From NCBI GenBank assembly GCA_021819985.1, contig JAKAEG010000033.1, positions 1-15,096 of the forward strand: 15,096 nucleotides of DNA. Direction: 5' to 3'. This DNA comes from Nitrospirota bacterium. Its GTDB lineage: Bacteria > Nitrospirota > Thermodesulfovibrionia > Thermodesulfovibrionales > JdFR-88. Position 1 is the first letter of the stretch. The number at the start of each line of letters is the position of its first letter. Under the pieces are notes generated by a model. It had not been told where the DNA came from, searched no databases, and worked only from the letters and a program-made list of their open reading frames with translations. Position numbers and translations under genes: made by a program. This document shows, piece after piece, positions 1-6,862 of this stretch.

Positions 1-438
1 CTTCTCCCCCTGGGAAAGCGTGCCGTATGTGCGCTCCGCAAGATGACCGCACTTGACGCTTTCAAGGGCCCGGCGGGCCAGCAGGAGGTCTTTTTTACGC
101 GGAAGATCATACAACCCTATGGTGCTAAAAACCCCGCCCAGAACGGTCTCAAGGGCGGTTTCCCCTTCATAGAGTTTTGATTGGATGGCGGAGCTTATGT
201 ATCCTATGTTTTTTCGCAGCCTGCGCCAGTCATAAGCGCCGTAGCGCCTGCCCAGCACGCGCATCCTGCCCTCAGAAAGCGGCGCGTACCCGTTTATCAG
301 ATTAAGGAGGCTTGTTTTTCCCGAACCGTTCAGGCCCATAACGGCCCAGTGTTCGCCGGGATTTACTGACCAGTTTATTTCCCGAAGGACCTGCTTGTCG
401 TCAATAAAGCAGGAGGCGGATTCGAGTTGGATAATCAA
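1..438 (-). CDS. ABC transporter ATP-binding protein, partial (C-terminus beyond window)
   Basis: The first 146 residues of an ABC ATPase, read on the minus strand and cut by the window edge. Walker A is GLNGSGKTS at about residues 35-43, preceded by GEHWAV, and the fragment ends inside the signature motif LSQGEK (141-146). The GEHWAVMG lead-in and the IGYISSAIQ stretch in the Q-loop region resemble soluble YlmA/ModF/PhrA-type ATPases rather than a typical importer subunit; that sub-family call is inference from memory. The start is taken as TTG at 438-436, which overlaps the asd stop codon (TTGA). No ATG lies near it, and a GGAG stretch about 14 nt upstream inside asd may help initiation. 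Translational coupling with asd is likely. Walker B, the H-loop and any second ATPase domain lie outside the window, so substrate and full architecture cannot be judged. Confidence 0.85.
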   Translation of the reverse strand, partial: MIIQLESASCFIDDKQVLREINWSVNPGEHWAVMGLNGSGKTSLLNLINGYAPLSEGRMRVLGRRYGAYDWRRLRKNIGYISSAIQSKLYEGETALETVLGGVFSTIGLYDLPRKKDLLLARRALESVKCGHLAERTYGTLSQGEK

Positions 439-1463
439 ATCAAAAAGGCCATCTCCACAAGCTTTTCCGCGATCTGCACGGCATTCAGCGCCGCGCCTTT
501 GCGGAGGTTATCGGAAACAAGCCAGAGGTTAAGGCCGTTTTCAATGGATTCGTCCTCCCTTATCCGGCCCACGAACGTGTCGTCCTTTCCGGCCGCGTAC
601 AGGGGAATGGGATATATGTTCTTTTCCGGAGCGTCGTAGACCATTACGCCGGCAGCGGTCGAAAGCACCGCCCTTGCTTCATCGGCAGTAAGCTTTTTTT
701 CGGTCTCTATGTTCAAGCTTTCCGAATGCCCCCTGAAAACAGGCACCCGGACGGTAGTCGCGGTGACCCTGATAGAGTCGTCTCCCATTATCTTCCTGGT
801 CTCGTTCACCATCTTCATTTCTTCCTTGGTGTAGCCGTTTTCGAGGAATTTATCTATATGGGGCAAAACGTTGAAGGCTATCTGGTGCGGATAGACTTCG
901 CAGGCCACGTCCTTGAACCCAAGCAGGTCTGTCGTCTGCTTAAGCAGCTCATCCATGGCCTTTTTGCCGGTCCCGGAGACGGCTTGAAACGTTGTAACGA
1001 CAACCCTTTTTATCCTGGCAGCGTCATGAATGGGCTTGAGGACCACCACCATCCCAATTGTGGAGCAGTTGGGGTTGGCTATTATGCCTTTGTGCCATTT
1101 AAGGTCATGCGGGTTCACCTCCGGAACAACAAGCGGCACCTCCGGGTCCATGCGCCACTGGCTGGAATTGTCCACAACGACGCATCCGCTTTTTGCCGCA
1201 ATGGGCGCCCACGTCGCGGACCTCTCGCCGCCTGCCGAAAAAAGCGCTATATCTATGCCTTTGAAGGAATCCTCCTTGAGGGCCTCGACATCGACCTCTT
1301 CTCCTTTAAAGGGAAGCGCCGTACCGACGGAGCGTTCCGAGGCGAAAAGGCGCAGCTCCCTGACCGGGAATTTCCTTTCCTCCAATACCGAGATCATCTC
1401 ATTTCCGACGGCCCCTGTCGCGCCGACCACGGCCACTACGTATTTATCTTTTCTCTTAAGCAT
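435..1463 (-). CDS. asd: Aspartate-semialdehyde dehydrogenase
   Basis: Reduces aspartyl-4-phosphate to aspartate-4-semialdehyde with NADPH, the branch-point step towards lysine/diaminopimelate, threonine and methionine; cytoplasmic. The 342-residue length is normal for the family. The NADPH-binding motif GATGAVG lies at residues 14-20, the catalytic cysteine in NPNCST is Cys133, a conserved substrate-site Gln is at 160 (TFQAVSG), and the RVPVFRGHSE motif supplies the active-site His246. The ATG start has a clear AAGGAG ribosome-binding site about 8 nt upstream. The gene stands alone at the head of its unit, 342 bp downstream of the hybrid kinase, and overlaps the next ABC ATPase gene by 4 bp. 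No lysC or dapA is adjacent in the window. Nothing looks degraded; identification is secure. Confidence 0.96.
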   Translation of the reverse strand: MLKRKDKYVVAVVGATGAVGNEMISVLEERKFPVRELRLFASERSVGTALPFKGEEVDVEALKEDSFKGIDIALFSAGGERSATWAPIAAKSGCVVVDNSSQWRMDPEVPLVVPEVNPHDLKWHKGIIANPNCSTIGMVVVLKPIHDAARIKRVVVTTFQAVSGTGKKAMDELLKQTTDLLGFKDVACEVYPHQIAFNVLPHIDKFLENGYTKEEMKMVNETRKIMGDDSIRVTATTVRVPVFRGHSESLNIETEKKLTADEARAVLSTAAGVMVYDAPEKNIYPIPLYAAGKDDTFVGRIREDESIENGLNLWLVSDNLRKGAALNAVQIAEKLVEMAFLI

Positions 1464-1550
1464 CCGATGGCTCCTTGAGCTGTTTTTAATTTTTTAAAAA
1501 TAATTTTAAAATTTTACTGAAAAGGGCAAAAAAGCAAAAACCCAATCCTT

Positions 1551-1580
1551 ATATTAGCGAAACCCCGCTTAAGTATTCAA
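1551..1580 (-). promoter_or_regulatory. Candidate sigma-70 promoter for asd
   Basis: On the minus strand, TTGAAT (1580-1575) and TAATAT (1556-1551) are separated by 18 bp and lie about 88 bp upstream of the asd ATG, in a very AT-rich stretch between the repeat element and the gene. Both hexamers match consensus at 4 of 6 positions. It is only a candidate; other AT-rich hexamers are available nearby. Confidence 0.3.
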
Positions 1581-1602
1581 GAGAGGTTTTTTGTTTTTTT
1601 TT

Positions 1603-1762
1603 GAACCTATCTCAAAATCGGGAATTTTTTGAAGCTTGTAAAAATGGATTCCCGCCTGCGCGGGAATGACGTCGAAAAGCACTGGAATATGCCTGAAAAA
1701 TGACGTCATGCCCGAGGTGTTAATCGGGCATCCACGTTGAAAAATGATTTTGAGATAGTTTT
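1603..1762 (+). repeat. Inverted-repeat element, copy A (~160 bp, two internal hairpins)
   Basis: This non-coding element occupies the centre of the 342-bp gap between the hybrid kinase and asd. Its ends are inverted repeats: gaacctatctcaaaatc at 1603-1619 and gattttgagatagtttt at 1746-1762, complementary apart from a few bases at the outer edge. Inside are two hairpins. The first is attcccgc-ctgc-gcgggaat (1648-1667), which fits the 20-bp dRS3 pattern ATTCCC-N8-GGGAAT described in Neisseria. The second is atgcccga-N8-tcgggcat (1708-1731), preceded by the palindrome atgacgtcat (1700-1709). It is closely similar over its length to copy C (11948-12109) and shares its core with copy B (10908-11228). 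No open reading frame is credible, so it looks like a non-autonomous mobile or structured element. The rest of the gap (1464-1602, 1763-1805) is AT-rich sequence. Confidence 0.85.
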
Positions 1763-1805
1763 AATTAAATCGACCGGCTGGCATTTCTTTTGAAGAAAAA
1801 CTTTT

Positions 1806-3842
1806 TCAGGACGGCTCTTTTTTCCTGATGACCTTACCCAAAACCCGGTTCATCTCGGAAACGAGAAAAGGCTTGGCCAGCACTTCCTTGAACCCGTAGT
1901 CATCGAAACGGGACATTACAGGATCGCTATAATAGCCGGTGGAAGCTATGGCCCTGACCGACGGGTCCATTTCCATGAGCTTTTTGACCGTTTCCTTTCC
2001 GCCCGGGCCGCTTGAGACCACAAGGTCCAGGATCACCGCACTGTACGGGCTTTCCTCATCCAGAGAGGCCCTGTACATTTCAACCGCCATGTCCCCGTCG
2101 TTTGCCAAGTCCACGGCATATCCGCACTGCTCCAACATTCGGGCGACTACAACGCGCACGCCTTCCTCATCGTCCATCAGGAGGATCTTTCCCCTGCTGT
2201 AGACCGGATTGAACCCGTCTTCTTCCCGGCCTCCATCTTTTTCCGCAGATTTCATTTCAGGCAATGCAGGAATATACATTGTGAAGGTCCTGCCCCCCGC
2301 GCCTGGTACGGCAACACCCGGTCCTGATTCAGCTAAAATCGTTCCGCCATGCCGGTTCACTATGGAATAAGCTATTGCAAGGCCAAACCCGGTATCCTTC
2401 CGCCCGGATCCGGAAAACGGTTCGAATATCCTTGGCAGGTCTTCCGGGGCTATTTCCGGCCCCCGGTCCTCAAAGGAAATCTTTACATAATTGCCTTCTT
2501 CCAGCGGCGGCAGTTCACCTTGTTTTACTGTCACGTTTTCCGCCCTGACCACTATCGTGCCGCCCTCCGGCATCGCCTGATGAGCGTTCATTAGCATATT
2601 GATGACAGCTTGCCCCATCTGCCCTTCATCGGCAAAAACGGGCCGCAGCCCGGCAGGCAGCAACAGCTTAAATTTATTCGGGCCCGAAGCCGCTGAAAGC
2701 GAAACGGCGTATCTTACGAGGTCCTCCACGCCCAGTGCCTTTTTTTCCACCTCCCCGGTTTTTGAGAAGGCAAGCATCTGGCTGGCAAGGTGCTTGCCTT
2801 TCATTGAGGCCTTTTCAGCCTCGTTCAGGATGTCCTTCAACTCTCCTGTTACGGGATAGCGCTTTGAAAGATCTATATTGCCGATTATCATGGCCAGAAT
2901 GTTGTTAAACTCATGCGCGATCCCGCCTGCAAGCGCCCCAAGGGATTCCAGCCGCTGCGTTTTCTGTATCTCTGCTTCCATCATCTGGCGGGCAGTTACA
3001 TCTCTCATTATCTGTACTACGCCGATGATCTGTCCTTCCCTGTCTACAAGGGGTGATATATTGAGGTCCATCCAGCCTTCCCGCTTGATGCCGGCCTGTT
3101 CGAAGGTCATCGTTTTTGCGATCGGACGGCCCGTATTCAGGACCTCCAGGCTGAGGCAACCCTCGCAGATCTCTTGCCTGCCGTGGCAAGCCGCGAAACA
3201 CTTCTGCCCGCCGGAAAGTTCCCTGATGCCGTACAACTCATTCATTACGCGGTTTGAGCGCAGGAAATTGAAATCCCTGTCTATTATGGCTATTGCGTCA
3301 TGGATGCTTTCAAAAACGTTCGAGAGAAACTCCTCTTCCGTCTTTATTTTTCCCTCGCGCTGTTTGCGTTCCGTTATGTCACGCGATATACCCAGAACGC
3401 TGCTGATCATCCCCTCTTTGTCTCTCACTGGGATAAGGCGGGTGTCCAGGCATATTTTTCTGCCGAAGAAACTGAGCCTGTCTTCCATGAACACAGGGTC
3501 CCCGGTTTGAAAGACCCTTTGCAGGCTCATTCCCTGGAACTCGAAAAGACCGGGAGGAAACAGCTCTTCAAGGGGTCTGCCCACAATGTCCTCGGGCGGC
3601 TTTGCCAGAAATCCGGCAGCGTAATCGTTGATGAACCTGACGCGCCCGTCCTGCCCCACAATAAAGACTATGTCCAGGCCCAACTCCGCCAAAATGCGGT
3701 AATTGCTCTCCCTTTCAAGGAGAGTCTCTATTATTTTTTTGAGCTTTTCCCCGGACTCTTCAGCGGCAGCAAGCTTTTCCTTTAAAACGGAAATGTCATC
3801 GGGGGGTGCGGGAGAAGACGGCTGTCCGGATGAAAAATCCAT
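1806..3842 (-). CDS. Hybrid sensor histidine kinase (PAS-PAS-HisKA-HATPase-REC)
   Basis: A cytoplasmic hybrid kinase of 678 residues with no membrane segment. In order: a short coiled coil (about 18-45), PAS1 (about 48-160), PAS2 (about 170-285), HisKA with phospho-acceptor His310 in GGIAHEFNN, HATPase_c (about 375-527; N-box Asn419 in INMLMNAHQAM, G2 box TGFGLA) and a C-terminal receiver (about 552-675) with acidic DDE, phospho-acceptor Asp606 in VILDL, Thr635 and Lys657. Both PAS domains end in the usual D(I/V)T motif. PAS2 contains CFAACHGRQEICEGC, a possible metal or redox site. The G1 box reads DRGPEI where DxGxGI is usual. Its ATG (3842-3840) shares one base with the phoH stop; an in-frame TTG one codon earlier is possible. 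GGCGGAG lies 8 nt before the ATG. No DNA-binding response regulator is nearby, so its output partner is unknown. Confidence 0.93.
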   Translation of the reverse strand: MDFSSGQPSSPAPPDDISVLKEKLAAAEESGEKLKKIIETLLERESNYRILAELGLDIVFIVGQDGRVRFINDYAAGFLAKPPEDIVGRPLEELFPPGLFEFQGMSLQRVFQTGDPVFMEDRLSFFGRKICLDTRLIPVRDKEGMISSVLGISRDITERKQREGKIKTEEEFLSNVFESIHDAIAIIDRDFNFLRSNRVMNELYGIRELSGGQKCFAACHGRQEICEGCLSLEVLNTGRPIAKTMTFEQAGIKREGWMDLNISPLVDREGQIIGVVQIMRDVTARQMMEAEIQKTQRLESLGALAGGIAHEFNNILAMIIGNIDLSKRYPVTGELKDILNEAEKASMKGKHLASQMLAFSKTGEVEKKALGVEDLVRYAVSLSAASGPNKFKLLLPAGLRPVFADEGQMGQAVINMLMNAHQAMPEGGTIVVRAENVTVKQGELPPLEEGNYVKISFEDRGPEIAPEDLPRIFEPFSGSGRKDTGFGLAIAYSIVNRHGGTILAESGPGVAVPGAGGRTFTMYIPALPEMKSAEKDGGREEDGFNPVYSRGKILLMDDEEGVRVVVARMLEQCGYAVDLANDGDMAVEMYRASLDEESPYSAVILDLVVSSGPGGKETVKKLMEMDPSVRAIASTGYYSDPVMSRFDDYGFKEVLAKPFLVSEMNRVLGKVIRKKEPS

Positions 3843-5092
3843 CAAAGCAGCTCCGCCGCCTTTTCGGCAAGCGCGCTCCTGGCGCTCTTTGTGAGGTTCA
3901 GGTAACAGAAGGTTTCCTCGTTTATGAACCTGCTTATCAGATAGGCAAGCCCGTTGCTGTCGGAGTCCAGATACGGTGTGTCGATCTGGTCCAGGTCGCC
4001 GGTGAACACCACCTTTGTGCCCTCCCCGGCCCTGGTAAGGATGGTCTTTACGTCAAGGGGCCTCAGGTTCTGCGCCTCGTCTATTATCATGTATCTTGCG
4101 GGCAGGCTCCTTCCCCTTATATATGTAAGGGGCTCGATGTGCACGGCATCCGATTCCACCAGGTAATTGGAGCTTCGGTATTTGAACACGTGCCTGTCGT
4201 CCTTCTTTTCCTGCGGGGTGCCGACTATCACGTCCAGGTTGTCAAAGATGGGCTGCATCCATGGGCGGAGTTTTTCTTCCACATCTCCGGGCAGAAATCC
4301 CAGGTCCTGTCCCATTGGCACAACAGGCCTTGCCACCAGCACCTGCTCATAATGTCCCTTTTCTCTCTGGTAAAGACCGGCCGCAAGCGCAAGGAGCGTT
4401 TTGCCTGTGCCGGCGCGCCCCGTAAGAGCCAATACCTGGATGTCTCCGGCCATAAGGGCGTCGATCGCGCATTCCTGGTCCGTGTTCCTGGGCAGGATCC
4501 CCGAGACGGCACGCTGCCTTTTAATGGCGATCTGGTTGTCCTTTCCCCAGCGCCTGAATATCGTACTGCCTTCCATCTGGTATCTTACCGAAAGGATCGC
4601 CTGCGCCCGGGGGTCTTCAGGGCCGGTCACAGAACCGTACTCCCTTGCGGCGGTGGTTTTATCGTGCTTGTAATCCTGGGCCTCGACACCCTGAGCTTCC
4701 GATTTGATCCTTACGGCGGTGTCCTTTGAGACGACCACCACGGCTGTGCCGTTTGACGCCTGCTTAAGGTCAAGCGCTGTCTTGATTATCTTGTCATCAG
4801 GGGAGAGTTGCTTGCCTCCCGGCCCGTGCGCATGGTCCTCCTTAAGGGCTATCCTGAGCGAGCCGCCTCCGGGGGTCGTAACATTACTGGACAGATTGCC
4901 TTTTGACCTGAGGCCGTCTATGACCCTCAGAGCTTCCCTCGAAGCATAGCTTACAGAACCGGCGCCCCGTTTTAACCCGTCAAGCTCCTCGATCACCGTA
5001 ATGGGGATGACGATATCGTTTTCCTCGAATTTTTCAGGGGCATGAGGGTCATGCACCAGCACACTAGTGTCGATCACGTAGATCTTTTTCAA
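3842..5092 (-). CDS. PIN-PhoH fusion protein (PhoH2/YlaK-type ATPase)
   Basis: A 416-residue protein joining an N-terminal PIN ribonuclease domain (about 3-145) to a C-terminal PhoH P-loop ATPase (about 195-410). PIN acidic residues are visible at Asp8 (VIDTSVL), Glu35/36 (IEELDGL), Asp99/100 and Asp124 (SKDTAV). The ATPase part has Walker A GRAGTGKT (225-232), the family hallmark VARPVVPMGQDLGFLPGD (253-270) and Walker B MIIDEAQN (335-342). Members of this family have been reported to act as ATP-dependent RNA helicase/RNases; the cellular role here is inference. The start is TTG at 5092-5090: AGGGGAG lies about 11 nt upstream, an in-frame stop sits two codons before it, and a later start would cut into the PIN active site. 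It is 47 bp downstream of cimA and overlaps the kinase start by one base, so the three are probably cotranscribed. Confidence 0.93.
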   Translation of the reverse strand: MKKIYVIDTSVLVHDPHAPEKFEENDIVIPITVIEELDGLKRGAGSVSYASREALRVIDGLRSKGNLSSNVTTPGGGSLRIALKEDHAHGPGGKQLSPDDKIIKTALDLKQASNGTAVVVVSKDTAVRIKSEAQGVEAQDYKHDKTTAAREYGSVTGPEDPRAQAILSVRYQMEGSTIFRRWGKDNQIAIKRQRAVSGILPRNTDQECAIDALMAGDIQVLALTGRAGTGKTLLALAAGLYQREKGHYEQVLVARPVVPMGQDLGFLPGDVEEKLRPWMQPIFDNLDVIVGTPQEKKDDRHVFKYRSSNYLVESDAVHIEPLTYIRGRSLPARYMIIDEAQNLRPLDVKTILTRAGEGTKVVFTGDLDQIDTPYLDSDSNGLAYLISRFINEETFCYLNLTKSARSALAEKAAELL

Positions 5093-5139
5093 TTTTTAAA
5101 ATTCTCCCCTTTGAACGATAAAAAGATTCTTTCCATTTA

Positions 5140-6708
5140 TCAAGCCTGCTCTTTCAGAAGTTTATATTCTATGCTGTCCACAAGCGCCTGGTACGAGGCC
5201 TCGATTATATTTTCGGATACCCCTACCGTGCCCCATTTCACCTTGCCGTCGCCGGACTCTATAAGGACGCGCACCTTGGCGGCCGTACCCTTTCCGGCGG
5301 CGATAACCCGCACCTTGTAATCGTGGAGTTTCACCGGTTTCAGTTCGGGATAGAATTTCTCCAGCGCCTTTCTGAGCGCGTTATCGAGGGCGTTTACCGG
5401 GCCGTCCCCGGTTGCGGCCGTATGCTCGATATTGCCGTCCACATTGACCATTATGGTCGCCTCGTTTATAGGGACCTCGCCGCCGCTTCTTTTTTCGACA
5501 ATGACCCTGAAACCGATAAGCTCGAAAAACCTCCTGTGCAGCCCGAGGGCCTTTTTCATCAAAAGCTCGAATGAGGCCTCAGCCGCTTCGTACTGGTATC
5601 CCAGGTTTTCCAGTTCTTTCAGGCTTTTCACTATATCGCCCAGAAGCGGAGATCGCTCGCCTATTTCTATCTTGAATTCCTTTGCCTTCTTTATAATGTT
5701 GCTTTTGCCGGACAGGTCCGAGACAAGCACGCGCCTGGAGTTGCCGACAAGCTCCGGGTTTATGTGCTCATAAGTGCCCGGGTGCTTCATTACGGCGCTC
5801 ACATGCACCCCGGCCTTGTGCGCAAACGCGCTGTCTCCCACAAAAGGCTCGTGGCCGAAAGGCCTCAGGTTGGCAATTTCCGTAACGAACCGGGAGACCT
5901 CCCTCAGTCTGCCCAGTTCCTCATCCGTAACACAACCAATGCCCATTTTGAGCTTAAGCCCGGGGATCACCGAGCAGAGGTTCGCGTTTCCGCAGCGCTC
6001 TCCGTAGCCGTTTATGGTTCCGTGCACCTGGACCGCTCCCAGCCCGGCTGCGATCAGGGAATTGGCCACGGCGCATTCGGAGTCGTTATGGGCATGGATG
6101 CCGAACGGCTTTTTCACCTGTCTTTTGACATCCTTTATGATCTTCGCCAGGGCATCGGGAAGCGTCCCGCCGTTCGTATCGCAAAGCACAATGCAGTCCG
6201 CGCCGCCTTCCACAGCGGCTGCCAGGCATTTAATGGCGTATCCGGGGTCCGCCTTGTATCCATCAAAAAAATGCTCCGCGTCAAAAAAGACCTGTTCCAG
6301 ATTTCTCTTAAGGAATAAAACGGAATCGCGGATTATTTTCAGATTTTCCTCGAGGGGGACCCGCAGGGCCTCTTTCACATGGAAATCCCAGGTCTTTCCG
6401 AATATGGTGGCCGCTTTTACGCCTGATTGGATGATATGCCTGAGGCTCTGGTCGTCTTCGGCCCTGTGTCCGGGTCTGTGAGTGCTGCCAAAGGCGACCA
6501 CGCGGGCTTTTTTCAGGTCGAGCGCTTTTACTTTTTCGAAATATTCGGAGTCCCGCGGGTTGCTTGCAGGCCAGCCGCCCTCTATGTAATCGACACCAAG
6601 CTCGTCGAGTTTTCCGGTTATCCTCAGCTTGTCATCTACGGAGAAGGAGATATCTTCCGACTGGGAGCCGTCCCGCAAGGTCGTGTCATATATATGTACC
6701 CGGCCCAT
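5140..6708 (-). CDS. cimA: (R)-citramalate synthase
   Basis: Condenses pyruvate and acetyl-CoA to (R)-citramalate, the entry to threonine-independent isoleucine synthesis. The 522-residue length fits the Geobacter-type family. The HMGL-like TIM barrel (about 4-275) begins with DTTLRDGSQ (8-16), carries the metal-binding HAHND (205-209) and GERCGNANL (236-244). A linker region follows, then a LeuA-type regulatory domain (about 385-515), which in relatives gives feedback inhibition by isoleucine. 2-Isopropylmalate and homocitrate synthases are related, but the DTTLRDGSQSEDISFS start and the IEGGWPASNPRD stretch favour CimA. The ATG has no visible Shine-Dalgarno sequence in its AT-rich leader, and an in-frame TAA three codons upstream rules out a longer form. 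It is divergent from the aminotransferase gene and leads the cimA-phoH-kinase unit. leuCD and leuB are not in the window. Confidence 0.93.
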   Translation of the reverse strand: MGRVHIYDTTLRDGSQSEDISFSVDDKLRITGKLDELGVDYIEGGWPASNPRDSEYFEKVKALDLKKARVVAFGSTHRPGHRAEDDQSLRHIIQSGVKAATIFGKTWDFHVKEALRVPLEENLKIIRDSVLFLKRNLEQVFFDAEHFFDGYKADPGYAIKCLAAAVEGGADCIVLCDTNGGTLPDALAKIIKDVKRQVKKPFGIHAHNDSECAVANSLIAAGLGAVQVHGTINGYGERCGNANLCSVIPGLKLKMGIGCVTDEELGRLREVSRFVTEIANLRPFGHEPFVGDSAFAHKAGVHVSAVMKHPGTYEHINPELVGNSRRVLVSDLSGKSNIIKKAKEFKIEIGERSPLLGDIVKSLKELENLGYQYEAAEASFELLMKKALGLHRRFFELIGFRVIVEKRSGGEVPINEATIMVNVDGNIEHTAATGDGPVNALDNALRKALEKFYPELKPVKLHDYKVRVIAAGKGTAAKVRVLIESGDGKVKWGTVGVSENIIEASYQALVDSIEYKLLKEQA

Positions 6709-6862
6709 GAGAATTAATTTAACATATTTTTATTTTTGACTCATTTAAATAGATAGGTTCTAATCCCACGCGCAAGCCTCTCCTTGACCTATTCCAGCCC
6801 TCTATGTTATTTTTTTGGCTTAACAAGAAAAATTTTATATAGCGGAGGTCGTTTACAAAAAA
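6709..6862. promoter_or_regulatory. Divergent promoter region between cimA and the aminotransferase gene
   Basis: A 154-bp AT-rich stretch between divergently transcribed genes must hold promoters for both units. Minus-strand TTTAAA and TATGTT with about 17 bp between them are possible cimA elements. On the plus strand several AT-rich hexamers are present (for example TATATA at 6836-6841), but none has a convincing partner. GGAGG at 6844-6848 is the likely ribosome-binding site for the aminotransferase, with an unusually long 14-nt spacer. No riboswitch, T-box or attenuator structure was recognised. Confidence 0.45.

Noticed and set aside
726..1478. 250-codon plus-strand open frame antisense to asd
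   Set aside because: It lies opposite a clear, motif-complete asd gene; the peptide has no recognisable domain and mirrors the coding bias of the other strand.
1561..1602. aaacc...ggttt with a T-run as a plus-strand terminator
   Set aside because: The stem is short with a long loop, and no plus-strand gene ends there; it is more likely part of the asd upstream region.
3806..4729. 307-codon plus-strand open frame antisense to the PhoH gene
   Set aside because: It covers the PIN-PhoH gene, whose Walker motifs are intact; the antisense peptide shows no domain and no ribosome-binding site.
6750..6768. agataggttct in the cimA/aminotransferase gap, like the right end of the repeat element
   Set aside because: Only about ten bases match, and neither the hairpin core nor a second end is present. 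It may be a decayed scar but cannot be supported.
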